This document shows, piece after piece, positions 32,733-41,683 of a stretch of 64,000 nucleotides of DNA; within the stretch, counting starts at the first letter, position 1, and each line of letters opens with the position of its first letter. The position numbers and the translations under genes were made by a program. Source of the DNA: Polaromonas sp. (GTDB lineage: Bacteria; Pseudomonadota; Gammaproteobacteria; Burkholderiales; Burkholderiaceae_C); contig NZ_JABBPE010000017.1 of assembly GCF_012927455.1 (NCBI RefSeq), forward strand, positions 39,082 through 103,081, read 5' to 3'. The notes beneath the pieces were generated by a model. The model saw only the letters and a program-made list of their open reading frames with translations, had not been told where the DNA came from and searched no databases.

Positions 32733-33251
32733 ATGAGTGATGAAACAAAAGCATGTCCGGTATGTGGCGAAAACATCAGGTCGGCGGCGATCAAGTGCCG
32801 GTTCTGCAATACCGATCTGTCCGCTTACGCGGCCGCGAAAGAGGCCGAGATCGAGAAAACCCTGTTCGCCGGCCATCCAGTGGTCATCTACAGTTTTGGG
32901 CAATGGGTAGCTGTCATTTTCACGCTAGGCATTGCCTACGTCTTCTACTGGATCCGCAGCCTCGCGACAAACTACGAGATCACCACGCAGCGCGTCCGGG
33001 TGGAACGCGGCATCTTCTCGAAGGCGAAAGAAAATGTCGAGTTGTTTCGCATTGACCACTTCGACCTGCACAAGCCGCTGGGCATGCGGCTGGTCAGTCA
33101 ATGCGTGCTCCACCTGCGCTCATCAGACACCAGCTTTCCAACAGTCATGGTTCTTGGCATCCCGAATCTGGAGTCGCTGGCCGACACTTTGCGCGAATGC
33201 TCGCTGCGCGAGCGCACGCGACGGCGGGTGACGACCCTGGTCCAGGCCTGA
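32733..33251 (+). CDS. Zinc-ribbon and PH-like membrane protein
   Basis: 172 residues from the ATG at 32733. N-terminal zinc ribbon CPVCGENIRSAAIKCRFC (two CxxC knuckles), one or two hydrophobic helices around residues 60-85 (WVAVIFTLGIAYVFYWI), then a bacterial PH-like (bPH_2) domain: YEITTQRVRVERGIFSKAK, VELFRIDHFDLHKP, FPTVMVLGIPNLESLADTLR. Such proteins are membrane-linked and of unknown role. A longer in-frame extension upstream starts inside repeat DNA and is rejected. Confidence 0.82.
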   Translation: MSDETKACPVCGENIRSAAIKCRFCNTDLSAYAAAKEAEIEKTLFAGHPVVIYSFGQWVAVIFTLGIAYVFYWIRSLATNYEITTQRVRVERGIFSKAKENVELFRIDHFDLHKPLGMRLVSQCVLHLRSSDTSFPTVMVLGIPNLESLADTLRECSLRERTRRRVTTLVQA

Positions 33252-33550
33252 AGTGGCGCGCGTCGCAATGGGTTATGCCTGCTGCGCAGGCCTCAACCCG
33301 GCGAGCGAATAGAAAGCCAGGCTTTTGCAGACAGTGCTGCTCGGTGGCAGGGCTATAGTGCAAGGAGCGCTTACGCGCGCGGACCTGGTCCAGCAGCGGT
33401 GGATTGCAAATACCGAAAGGCCTGCAGGCAACCAGTTTCTGGAGCATTCCATGCTCTGGATCAAACCGCAGCCGCCGGATCAAACCCCTGGTTTTTCGGC
33501 ATGCATTCGTTGTCAGCGATTGCCTTTATCCACATCTCCCAGGAGTTTTT
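33252..33550. other. Intergenic region, no gene seen
   Basis: About 300 bp. Only a small perfect hairpin (GCCTGC TGC GCAGGC, 33277-33291) downstream of the PH-domain gene was noticed; it lacks a T-tract. Confidence 0.4.
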
Positions 33551-33784
33551 ATGTCCCACAAGTTCATTTCCGTTCTCGCTGTTGCACTGCTCACCGTCTC
33601 GGCAGGTTGCGCTTTTAATCGATCTTCCTGGAGCAAGGACGGCGTAGCGCCAGACGGCGCAACCAATGCTCTTTCAGAATGCAAATACCAAGTCGGACTG
33701 AACAAGATTGCCGACGACAAGCAGAAGGATCTCATTGCCGATTGCATGCAGAGCAAGGGTTTCCGTTTCGGCTCCCCGCGTTGA
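33551..33784 (+). CDS. Small lipoprotein, 77 aa
   Basis: AGGAG six bases upstream fixes the ATG at 33551. Signal peptide with lipobox VSAGC (Cys 20), so lipidated and probably in the outer membrane. The mature part has two more Cys (ALSECKY and IADCMQSKGF) that could form a disulfide. I do not know a named family; similar short lipoproteins ending in a GFR motif are common in proteobacteria. Confidence 0.8.
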   Translation: MSHKFISVLAVALLTVSAGCAFNRSSWSKDGVAPDGATNALSECKYQVGLNKIADDKQKDLIADCMQSKGFRFGSPR

Positions 33785-33895
33785 GATTTATTTGAAGCGG
33801 TCTTCCAAGCCGCCTGCGCTCAACCGGACCTGCGTAATAAAACCGCGCAGGCCGGTTGGCGCCACTGGTTTAGCCACGATCGAAAAGAAGCGGAC

Positions 33896-34303
33896 ATGCC
33901 CATCGAAATATCCCTGAGTGACGCGATCAATATTGAGGAAGTGGTTGATCTCTACAAAGCCAACCAGTGGTCATCCGCCGAAAAGCCCGACGAACTGTTG
34001 GCAGCCCTGCGCAACTCGCACAGCCTGGTCACGGTCCGCAGTGCGGGGAAATTGATTGGCATTGGCAACGCCATTTCCGACGGGCATCTGGTTGTGTACT
34101 TTCCTCACCTGCTCGTGCACCCCACGTTTCAAAACCAGGGCGTCGGAAAAAAAATAATGGCTGCCCTGCTCGAAAGGTACGCTGGCTTTCACCAGCAAAT
34201 GCTGAGCGCCGATGGCAAGGCCGTCGGCTTCTACGAAGCCCTGGGTTTCGTTCGCGCGGGCCAGACCCAGGCCATGTGGATTTATGAGGGCACTGAGCAT
34301 TAA
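33896..34303 (+). CDS. GNAT-family acetyltransferase
   Basis: 135 residues, one GNAT domain: the acetyl-CoA-binding motif A LLVHPTFQNQGVGKKIMAAL (QxxGxG) and the FYEALGFVRAG strand. N-terminus PIEISLSDAINIEEVVDLYK. The acceptor is unknown. Lies 111 bp after the small lipoprotein gene. Confidence 0.9.
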   Translation: MPIEISLSDAINIEEVVDLYKANQWSSAEKPDELLAALRNSHSLVTVRSAGKLIGIGNAISDGHLVVYFPHLLVHPTFQNQGVGKKIMAALLERYAGFHQQMLSADGKAVGFYEALGFVRAGQTQAMWIYEGTEH

Positions 34304-34333
34304 GCTTGTGCACTCCTGTGCTCAACTCAAACG

Positions 34334-34957
34334 ATGGGCAACCGGTTTCCTGTCAGCAACGCCGTACCAAAGAGCCTGAATGTGCTGAAAAAACTGAATC
34401 ATCTGCTGCAGCAATTTTCCAGCCGGAAAAGCCTTTTGTGGCTGCTCGTGGCCTACGGCTTCTATATGCCCGTTTTCTTCTTTGCCGACGTGCCTTTCGG
34501 GCTGAGCAGAATCAAACCGTATGCCCAGGGAACGAGCATTCTGGATGTTGAACTGTTTTATACCGCGGAGCAGGCCTACCAGCGGCTTGCCCTGTTTGAA
34601 GCGCAGGGTAGGGCGGTCTACTTCAAAATTTTGATGGGCGACCTCATCTATCCTGCGCTCTTGGGCGGCTTGCTGGGTGTGTCGATCACGCTGCTGTTTC
34701 GCCGGCTCAATTTCTCCGGTGCTTACTGGAAATACCTCGGCTTGCTGCCGCTGGCCAACATGGCCCTTGACTACACCGAAGATGCCTTGCTGCTGTCACT
34801 GCTTCACAACTACCCTGGTCATCTGCCACTGGCGGCGGCCGCCGCCGGCGTTGTCACCCTTGCAAAAAACATCACTGGCACACTGGGTTTTCTTGCGCTA
34901 GGCTGTGCTCTGCTGGCGCTGCTTTTTCGCCGGCGCAGGCAGACCAGACAGGACTGA
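34334..34957 (+). CDS. Hypothetical integral membrane protein, 207 aa
   Basis: No family recognised. About four hydrophobic helices: SLLWLLVAYGFYMPVFFF (near residues 33-50), LIYPALLGGLLGVSITLLF (103-121), YLGLLPLANMALDY, and LGFLALGCALLALLF near the C-terminus, ending in a basic RRRRQTRQD tail. No clear ribosome site before 34334, so the start may be one of several. Same strand as the GNAT gene, 30 bp apart. Confidence 0.7.
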   Translation: MGNRFPVSNAVPKSLNVLKKLNHLLQQFSSRKSLLWLLVAYGFYMPVFFFADVPFGLSRIKPYAQGTSILDVELFYTAEQAYQRLALFEAQGRAVYFKILMGDLIYPALLGGLLGVSITLLFRRLNFSGAYWKYLGLLPLANMALDYTEDALLLSLLHNYPGHLPLAAAAAGVVTLAKNITGTLGFLALGCALLALLFRRRRQTRQD

Positions 34958-35028
34958 AAAAGGTCGGATGCTTGATGTGTCAGTTCGGGGTTGGATACAG
35001 CCTCGTCAGGCTTTAGCAGGAGATGAAG

Positions 35029-35724
35029 ATGCGCACGCTATCCCTATCCTCTCAGGCAAGCTGGGCGACTACGGCTTTCTGTTGCGTCTTGCTGCTTGGC
35101 TGCGCTGCAACGCCCAACCAGGACGGGCGCCCCGCATGCGAGACTCCGCTTGATCCAGCCGTCCAGAACTCTTGCGTAGTGACGCCACAGGCCTTGTGGC
35201 GAGGTGCCAAGCCGGACGCCGTTGCTGCCGCCAAACTGATCGAGCTTGGCGTGAAGACGATCGTCAACCTTGAATGGCTGCACGACGACCGGCCGGCGTT
35301 TCAGAATGCGGTGGTGCCGCCTGTCGGCCGGCGGGAAATTGACTATTTTCGGGTTCGTGATTGGGAGCCGCTGGTGGCGATTGCGCCCGGCCTGGTCGAC
35401 GTGCATGTGGCGCACTTCCTGGCGATCACGCGCACGCAAGCCAAACCCATCTATGTCCACTGCCGCTCAGGAAAAAACCGGACCGGCGTCATGGTTGCGG
35501 CCTACCGGGTTTTTAATGGCGCCAGCATTGAAGACGCGATTGCCGAGATGGAACGCTATGGCGGCGAATGGTTCGCTTACGACGCCCAGTACATCAGAAG
35601 CCTGACGCCCGTGCGCCGCGCCGCGCTGGAAAGGCAAATTGAAGCCTGGATTGCGCGCTTGCAGCGAGATGCGCAGATCGTCTGTACAGACGCCGGCTGC
35701 GCCCTTTCGCCCATGCTGCCTTGA
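35029..35724 (+). CDS. Protein tyrosine/dual-specificity phosphatase lipoprotein
   Basis: 231 residues. AGGAG lies six bases before the ATG at 35029, whereas the ATG at 35023 would touch it. Signal peptide with lipobox LLLGC. The catalytic P-loop is VHCRSGKNRTGVMVAAYR (HCX5R). The region VKTIVNLEWLHDDRP is the usual N-terminal strand of tyrosine-phosphatase-like domains. Location outside the cytosol suggests action on phosphorylated envelope molecules or scavenged phosphoesters. Confidence 0.85.
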   Translation: MRTLSLSSQASWATTAFCCVLLLGCAATPNQDGRPACETPLDPAVQNSCVVTPQALWRGAKPDAVAAAKLIELGVKTIVNLEWLHDDRPAFQNAVVPPVGRREIDYFRVRDWEPLVAIAPGLVDVHVAHFLAITRTQAKPIYVHCRSGKNRTGVMVAAYRVFNGASIEDAIAEMERYGGEWFAYDAQYIRSLTPVRRAALERQIEAWIARLQRDAQIVCTDAGCALSPMLP

Positions 35725-35907
35725 GCGAATATGGCCAGCTACGCGTGAAATTGACAAGCAGGCAGGGCGGTGACTACGATGTCAGGCATGAAAACAACGG
35801 GGCAAACAACAGGCCAGGGCGGCTGGCCGCGAGACTTCAGAAAACCGTGCGTCAACGTGCGCCAGGCTTCTTTTCGCCCCGCTGTGGCCTCTTCATCTGG
35901 GGGCCGC

Positions 35908-36717
35908 ATGAGCGTAAGGTGCAAGGACAACTGGGCCGCGGGCAAACGCTACGAACCGTACGTGGGGCGCTGGAGTCGCCTGGTGGCAAAGGATTTTCTG
36001 GCCTGGCTGCAGGCACCGCCCTGCCTGGATTGGCTGGATGTCGGATGTGGAACGGGTGCGCTGACGGAGGTCATCGTTCAGCAAACCCGGCCGCGCTCAG
36101 TCGTGGGGATCGATGCTTCAGCGGGATTCGTCGCGCATGCGCGGGCGCATATCACCGATCCACGCGTCACGTTTGACACGGCTGACGCGCAGTCGCTGCC
36201 CGTGGAGTCCGCGCGGTTTGACGCGGCCGTCACTGGTTTGATGCTCAATTTCGTGCCAAATCCCTTGCACGCTGTCTGCGAAATGGCGCGTGCAGTGCGA
36301 CCTGACGGCGTGCTGGCCGCTTACGTCTGGGACTACGCCGGAAAAATGGAGCTGATGCGCTATTTCTGGGATGCGGCGGTCGAACTAGATAGCGCTGCCT
36401 TGGAGCTCGACGAAGGCCGCCGCTTCCCGCTTTGCCAGCCCGGGCCTCTGGCTGAACTGTTCACGAAGGCAGGCCTGGGTGAGGTGCAGCTTCTTGCCAT
36501 CGACGTGACGACCAGATTTCGCGATTTCGACGATTACTGGGCGCCGTTTCTCGGTGGCCAGGGTCCTGCGCCTGGCTACGCGATGTCGCTAAGCGAAGAG
36601 CGGCGTGCTGCCCTGCGAGAGCGGATTCGCGGCAAGCTTCCCATGGCGAGCGATGGCTCGATTGACCTGATGGCGCGTGCCTGGGCGGTTCGCGGGCTGG
36701 CAATGGCGACTACTTGA
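35908..36717 (+). CDS. Class I SAM-dependent methyltransferase
   Basis: 269 residues from the ATG at 35908, preceded by GGGGG; an in-frame start at 35770 would add 46 residues that do not look like the family. SAM motif I is WLDVGCGTGALTEVI, the acidic strand is VVGIDASAGFV, and motif GLMLNFVPNPLHAVCEMARA follows. Closest to the methyltransf_11/25 group with a YEPYVGRWSRLVA start. Substrate unknown. Confidence 0.82.
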   Translation: MSVRCKDNWAAGKRYEPYVGRWSRLVAKDFLAWLQAPPCLDWLDVGCGTGALTEVIVQQTRPRSVVGIDASAGFVAHARAHITDPRVTFDTADAQSLPVESARFDAAVTGLMLNFVPNPLHAVCEMARAVRPDGVLAAYVWDYAGKMELMRYFWDAAVELDSAALELDEGRRFPLCQPGPLAELFTKAGLGEVQLLAIDVTTRFRDFDDYWAPFLGGQGPAPGYAMSLSEERRAALRERIRGKLPMASDGSIDLMARAWAVRGLAMATT

Positions 36718-36756
36718 TGGCGATGGACACGCAGAGAATCAAAGCCCTGCGCTTGC

Positions 36757-36858
36757 GCGACCTTCCACACGGGCCCTAAAGTCTTTCTGATGCCCAACGC
36801 ATGGAATGCCAGAAGCGCTCGCATGCTGGCATCGCAGGGCTTTCCTGCCATTGAAAAG
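36757..36858 (+). pseudogene. Fragment of an isocitrate lyase/PEP mutase-family gene
   Basis: In one frame the DNA reads ATFHTGPKVFLMPNAW followed by NARSARMLASQGFPAI, a near-perfect match to the N-terminal strand of the phosphoenolpyruvate mutase/isocitrate lyase_2 family. Homology stops after about 34 codons and no later parts are found. It is a gene relic just 3' of the methyltransferase. Confidence 0.65.
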
Positions 36859-36973
36859 GTTGGTATTTCTCGTGACGGCGTGATTCAATGTGCGCCGAAA
36901 CGGGGCGCAGGCTGCGCATCCACCATCGACCGGGCGCGCCGGTTTTCAGGGGCGGACCGACACACGATTTTCC

Positions 36974-37414
36974 GTGGACTTGCGTGAGTTTGAAAAAAAA
37001 GCGCAGAAGGCATTGGATGTGTTCCTGCGAAATCATAGGCCGCCGCCGCACATCCGGCCGCAGCTGCATCTCGGCGGCCGGATGAATGGGCAGAGCAAGG
37101 AGCTGTTCGGGATTCGGCCGCGTTTGGGCAAGCCGGAAAATAAACTAGAACTTCCGGTGGCCAAGGCCACTTACGTCAAGACCCGCGTGCTCTGGAATGT
37201 CTACCGGCAGCGAGCGGAGCTGAAATGGCATCGTTACGATCCGGCGCCGCAGGTCGCTTCGCTGGAAAAATTACTGAGCTTGATGGGCGAAGACGAGGGC
37301 GGGTGCTTCTTCGGGTGGGCGAAGACGAACCTGACGCGGCCTGCGAGCGCCGATTACGCCGAGGTCATCCACAGCCGAGCAGCCATCACATTTTCACTGC
37401 TACTGCTCCTCTGA
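36974..37414 (+). CDS. DUF3024-family protein
   Basis: 146 residues if read from the GTG at 36974 (DLREFEKKAQKALDVFLRNH). Family signature: PVAKATYVKTRVLWNVYRQ, ELKWHRYDPAPQVASLEKLL and DEGGCFFGW. DUF3024 has no known function. Residues after FFGW (about 35, ending in poly-Leu) are unlike the family end, so a late frameshift or fusion to foreign DNA is possible. Next to a gene relic, it may itself be decaying. Confidence 0.6.
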   Translation: MDLREFEKKAQKALDVFLRNHRPPPHIRPQLHLGGRMNGQSKELFGIRPRLGKPENKLELPVAKATYVKTRVLWNVYRQRAELKWHRYDPAPQVASLEKLLSLMGEDEGGCFFGWAKTNLTRPASADYAEVIHSRAAITFSLLLLL

Positions 37415-37730
37415 ACTTTCAGAATCGCGACATATACGGAATCCATATCCAGCCGGACAAACGCATACGCACGACCTCCGGCCTGCGCAACGCAGTGCTG
37501 GACTTTCAAGAATGAACCAGCCATCGCTGGACACGTTCGGGCGGAAGTAAGAAACGCTGGCGGCGAGCCAAACGCTGTCGGCTGGCCAGCAGTGCAGCAT
37601 CCCAGCTGAACCCTGAGTGAGTTCAGCAATCCCGTTGAGCGCCTTCCGGCAAGCGCGCTGCGACCCATGGTGATGGTCTTTCCCTTCCCGCGTGAAAGTG
37701 CCCGCATAAAAAGCCTGTTTCTATCTCTTG

Positions 37731-37770
37731 CGCAATGAATACAGGCTTATCAAGCTATTGAATTAATAGC
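37731..37770. repeat. Dispersed palindromic repeat, partial
   Basis: CAATGAATACAGGC, AAGCTATTGAATTAATAGC, forward orientation; the left arm is degraded. It flanks the DUF11 cluster on the left. Confidence 0.65.
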
Positions 37771-38072
37771 GAGTTGGCTGCGCTAGCTATCGGGTTTTGC
37801 CACTGCGCGAAGCGCAATTCCCGTTCGGGTCAGCAATCGCAAAGCCAAAAGACCCGCCGATCCTGGGGTGCCTGGCGCTGTGCAACTTCTTGACCATCTA
37901 ACCGGGCCTCAGCACCAGGCGGGACGGTGTATTTCGATAAAAACTTTATTTGCTCACGTGTCAAGTGTATCTAAATGTATTTTACACGATGAAACTCGTG
38001 GTTTTCTTGATGTTCATTTTCTGCATTATTGTTACAACTCGCACTAGGTGCATTTTTTTGTTAAGAAAATCG

Positions 38073-38131
38073 AGCTAAAAATTTCCAATAAAAAACCAAT
38101 ATTGCAGTGAAAGTAGTACAAATTTTTAGCT
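38073..38131. promoter_or_regulatory. Perfect 12-bp inverted repeat upstream of the DUF11 cluster
   Basis: AGCTAAAAATTT (38073-38084) and AAATTTTTAGCT (38120-38131), 35 bp between arms, 160-220 bp before the first gene. Could be an operator or the stem of a leader RNA. Confidence 0.45.
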
Positions 38132-38290
38132 TGTTTTTACAATTTACTTATTGTTGTAGCATAAAGTAACATAAACTCGCATTCTTCAAGGATGAGACAT
38201 GTGGAGCTGAGAGAAGTGGTGCTTGCACTTAAAGTAACTAAATGTATATTTAATTGGCCAACCCGAACGATTGACAACTGGATGCGACCC

Positions 38291-38800
38291 ATGAAACCAA
38301 ATTTGTATTTTTGTATTTTTGCCGTGTGCCTGGGCTTGGGCTTGGGGCAACCTGCCATCGCTCAAGGCACCGCTGTGACCTCCAAACTGGTCGCCCAGCG
38401 CGTCGAGATGGGGGAGGGCAAAGCGGTCGTCAAGCCTGCCGGCGAGGGCAAGCCAGGCGAGATCATCGAATACAGCGGCACCTACCGCAATGGCGGCACG
38501 GTGGCAGTGGACAAACTGCTGGCCACCATCCCCGTGCCCGTCGGCACCAGCTTTATCGCTGGCAGCAGCAACCCTGCCCCGGCGCAGGCTTCCACTGACG
38601 GCACGCGCTTCGCGCCCATGCCTTTGATTCGTACCGTCAGACAGTCCGACGGCAGCGAGCGCAAGGAACCCGTGCCGCTGTCCGACTACCGCGCCGTGCG
38701 CTGGGAAGTCGGCACGCTGTCCCCTGACAGTATGGCCGTCGTCAGTTTGCGTGTGCGTATCGATGCGCCCCTGACGGCGGCAACTGCAGCCAAGCCCTGA
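38291..38800 (+). CDS. Secreted DUF11-like protein (cluster gene A)
   Basis: 169 residues with a signal peptide (cleavage after QPAIA). The mature part is one DUF11-like beta-sandwich: KPGEIIEYSGTYRNGGTVAV, LLATIPVPVGTSFIAGS, and VRWEVGTLSPDSMAVVSLRV. First gene of the cluster and likely the smallest periplasmic or surface component. Start chosen at 38291; an ATG at 38282 is equally near, and no strong ribosome site distinguishes them. Confidence 0.78.
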   Translation: MKPNLYFCIFAVCLGLGLGQPAIAQGTAVTSKLVAQRVEMGEGKAVVKPAGEGKPGEIIEYSGTYRNGGTVAVDKLLATIPVPVGTSFIAGSSNPAPAQASTDGTRFAPMPLIRTVRQSDGSERKEPVPLSDYRAVRWEVGTLSPDSMAVVSLRVRIDAPLTAATAAKP

Positions 38801-38911
38801 GGCTGTCCCTTTTTCAGAGCCGACGCGCTGAATCACAAGTGAGGTTCCGGCCGGTTTTGCTATTCGTTTTTGTTCGTAATTCATCTTTTTGAATCAGGAG
38901 AAATACCCGTC

Positions 38912-41545
38912 ATGTACGCCAATCCCACGAGTCCCCAGTCCTTGCGGCTGCCGCACTTTTTCACCCACTGGATCGTGGGATTTGTAGCTGCTTTGATGCT
39001 GGTTCTGACCGGCTTTGCGGCGCATGCCGCACCGCCACCGGCGGGCACGTCCATCAGCAACCAGGCTTCGGCGACTTACACCGACGGTTCCAATGTGGTG
39101 CGCACGGTCACTTCCAACGTGGTGCAAACCACGGTGCTGCAGGTGTCCAGCTTGACTTTGACCGCGAACGGCGCCCAGAACGCCAATGCGGGCAGCGTGA
39201 CGTACTACCCACACACGCTGACCAACACTGGCAACGGGACTGACACCTTCAGCCTCACAACTGTCAATACCGGTGGTTTCACGATGTCCAATGTGCAGAT
39301 ATTTGCTGACAACGGCAGTGGTCAGCCTACCGGCCCGGCTCTCACCTCTACCGGTTTGCTGCCAGCAGGCTCGGCCTTCAAGTTCATCGTGGTCGACACG
39401 CTGCCTGCCACGGCGACGGCAGGGCAAACCAATATAGTGACCGTGACGGGAACGAGCGTGACCGACATCAGCAAAACCGCCGTCAATACTGACGTCACCA
39501 CCGTGACTGTCAATGCGGTTGTCACCTTGACCAAGGCTGTCAGCGCTTCAAGCGGAGCGCCAGGCTCCGGTCCCTACACCTATACCCTGACCTACACCAA
39601 TACCGGCAACAGCACGGCTACCAGCGTCGCAATCAGCGACGTCATTCCGAGCGGCATGGCCTACGTCGCCGGCTCGGGCAAATGGAGCGTGACCGGCGCC
39701 ACGGCGCTAAGCGATGCGGGCGGCACTTCCGGCACTTCCCCCAACACGTTGATCTCTTTGTACACGCCAGGGAGCAAAATTGTCCTGGCGACGATGGCTC
39801 AAGTCACGGCTGGCCAGTCGGGCACCATCAGCTTTCAGGTCAATGTGGCAGCAGGTACCGCGCCGGGCAATTTGAACAACACGGCGACCACGTCCTACAA
39901 CAATGGCGCTGCCACGGTGACTGGATCGTCCAACACGGTTCCCTTCACCGTGACGCAAACCGCGGCGGTCACTTTCACGGGTCCGGTGGCCACGCCTTCA
40001 GCAGCAGCCGGTTCTACGGCGAGCTTCGCCAACCTGGTGACCAATGCCGGAAATGGCACCGATACTTTCAACATCACGTTGGCAGCTGGCAGCTTCCCGC
40101 TGGGAACCACCTTCCAGTTGTTCAAGAACGATGGCGTCACGCCCCTGGTCGATACAAATAGCGACGGCATTGTTGACACGGGGCCGCTGGCCGCTGGCGC
40201 CACCTACAACGTGATCCTCAAAGCCACGTTGCCACCGAATGCGCCCGCCACCGCCACGCCTTCCAGTGTGAGCAAGACGGCGACCTCGGTGATTGATCCG
40301 AGCAAGACTGCGACGGCAACGGACACCTTGAGTGCCATCACCGGCGCTTCTGTTGATCTGAGCAATAACATCGTTGGCGGTCCTGGCGTTGGTCCTGGCC
40401 CCGGCGCGGTAGCCGTCACCAACGTGGTGAACCCCGGCAACACAACCGTTTTCACGCTGGTCGCCAACAACTCCGGCGCAACGCCTGACAGCTATGACTT
40501 AGCTTCAAATCTTGCTGCCAACTTTAGTGGCGCGGCTCTGCCAGCCGGCTGGACGGTCACCTTCAAGGCGGCTGTCGGCGGTAGCTGTGCCACCACGGGT
40601 GCCACCATTAGCAACACCGGTACGGTGCAGCCGGGTGCAGTCAATGCGGTCAACGTCTGCGCAGTGGTCAGCGTGCCGGCGGGTTATGTCGCAGGCACCG
40701 CAGACCTGTACTTCCGCGTGCTGTCGTCTACCTCGGGCGCTGCCGACATCCTGCACGATGCCTTGACGGTCAATGCGGTGCGGTCCATCAGTCTTACGCC
40801 ACCGGGCATCGGTCAAACCTACCCTGGTGGCTCGTTTGTCTATACCCACACGCTGACCAACACCGGTAACGTGCTTGAGGCGAATGGCTTGGTCATTCCT
40901 GTCAGCGCCATCACTGCGTCAACCGCCAACAACCAGCCCGGCTGGACTTCAGTGCTGTACTACGACGCGAACAACAACGGCGTGCTTGATGCGACTGACC
41001 CGCAGATCACCAGCAGTCTCAATGCGGTTCTGGCAGCTGGCCTGGCCCCGGGCGCCTTCGTCACCTTGTTTGACAAGGTGACCGCTCCCAGCGGTGCGGT
41101 GCCAGGTGCCGTGAATGCGACAACGATCACGGTCAGCACCAGCAACGGCAGCTATGTTTCTAGCGTACCGGCAGTGGCTGTAGCCACTGACAGCACCACG
41201 GTAGTCGCCGGCAACTTGAGCCTGACCAAAAACCAGTCGCTCGATGCCACTTGTGCCGGGCCTGTCCCCGCCATGGTTTATAGCGGTGCCGTCCTGAGCG
41301 CCAAGCCAGGGCAATGCGTGCTTTACCAGATCACGGCGACCAACCTGGGCTCAGCCAATGCTAGCGCGGTCGTCGTGTCGGACTCGACGCCGGCCTTCAC
41401 AACGCTGAGCAGTGCGCCGACCACCACTGTGGGTACTGTCACCGGTCCGGCCGTCAATGCAACGGGAACGATCAGCGCCAACATCGGCACGCTAACCCCC
41501 GGCCAGACGGCTGCGGTGACCTTCGGCGTGAAGATCACGCCGTAA
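38912..41545 (+). CDS. Large secreted DUF11-repeat protein (cluster gene B)
   Basis: 877 residues; AGGAGA precedes the ATG at 38912. Long signal peptide ending GFAAHAA. The mature protein opens with PPAGTSISNQASATYTDG, a pattern repeated at the start of gene C. Several DUF11 domains follow (about residues 204-330 and 767-877 are clearest). Two acidic loops resemble calcium-binding EF-hand or dockerin loops: DTNSDGIVDTG (about 414) and DANNNGVLDATDP (about 684). Very low Lys/Arg and high Thr/Ser/Ala, as in surface fibres. No sortase signal or C-terminal anchor. Confidence 0.82.
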   Translation: MYANPTSPQSLRLPHFFTHWIVGFVAALMLVLTGFAAHAAPPPAGTSISNQASATYTDGSNVVRTVTSNVVQTTVLQVSSLTLTANGAQNANAGSVTYYPHTLTNTGNGTDTFSLTTVNTGGFTMSNVQIFADNGSGQPTGPALTSTGLLPAGSAFKFIVVDTLPATATAGQTNIVTVTGTSVTDISKTAVNTDVTTVTVNAVVTLTKAVSASSGAPGSGPYTYTLTYTNTGNSTATSVAISDVIPSGMAYVAGSGKWSVTGATALSDAGGTSGTSPNTLISLYTPGSKIVLATMAQVTAGQSGTISFQVNVAAGTAPGNLNNTATTSYNNGAATVTGSSNTVPFTVTQTAAVTFTGPVATPSAAAGSTASFANLVTNAGNGTDTFNITLAAGSFPLGTTFQLFKNDGVTPLVDTNSDGIVDTGPLAAGATYNVILKATLPPNAPATATPSSVSKTATSVIDPSKTATATDTLSAITGASVDLSNNIVGGPGVGPGPGAVAVTNVVNPGNTTVFTLVANNSGATPDSYDLASNLAANFSGAALPAGWTVTFKAAVGGSCATTGATISNTGTVQPGAVNAVNVCAVVSVPAGYVAGTADLYFRVLSSTSGAADILHDALTVNAVRSISLTPPGIGQTYPGGSFVYTHTLTNTGNVLEANGLVIPVSAITASTANNQPGWTSVLYYDANNNGVLDATDPQITSSLNAVLAAGLAPGAFVTLFDKVTAPSGAVPGAVNATTITVSTSNGSYVSSVPAVAVATDSTTVVAGNLSLTKNQSLDATCAGPVPAMVYSGAVLSAKPGQCVLYQITATNLGSANASAVVVSDSTPAFTTLSSAPTTTVGTVTGPAVNATGTISANIGTLTPGQTAAVTFGVKITP

Positions 41546-41587
41546 CACGGCACTGCGCTTTTAGTGGAGGGGGACGCGAGCCTCCCT

Positions 41588-41633
41588 CCGCTTTTCAGAA
41601 TCCGCCGCCCTTTCTGCGGCTTCCGAAAAGCGG
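41588..41633 (+). repeat. Nested inverted repeats between cluster genes B and C
   Basis: Outer arms CCGCTTTTC (41588-41596) and GAAAAGCGG (41625-41633) are perfect; inside, GCCGC (41604-41608) pairs with GCGGC (41616-41620). The RNA would form a two-stage hairpin about 50 nt before gene C. There is no T-tract, so more likely a stability or attenuation element than a terminator. Confidence 0.5.
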
Positions 41634-41683
41634 CTGCAGCAAAAACAGCTTGGCGCTGATCCATCTCAATCAACCGGAACCTG

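Larger units (their letters stand above)
37415..38290. other. Long intergenic region, AT-rich in its right half
   Basis: 876 bp with no supported gene. 37415-37720 has normal composition and only shadow frames. A partial dispersed repeat is at 37731-37770. From about 37930 the DNA is strikingly AT-rich, unlike anything else in the window, and leads into the DUF11 gene cluster. It holds a perfect 12-bp inverted repeat (38073-38084 and 38120-38131). Probably promoter and long leader of the cluster. Confidence 0.6.

Noticed and set aside
37354..37707. 117-codon minus-strand frame right of the methyltransferase
   Set aside because: Overlaps the DUF3024 gene end, has no recognisable domain and no ribosome site.
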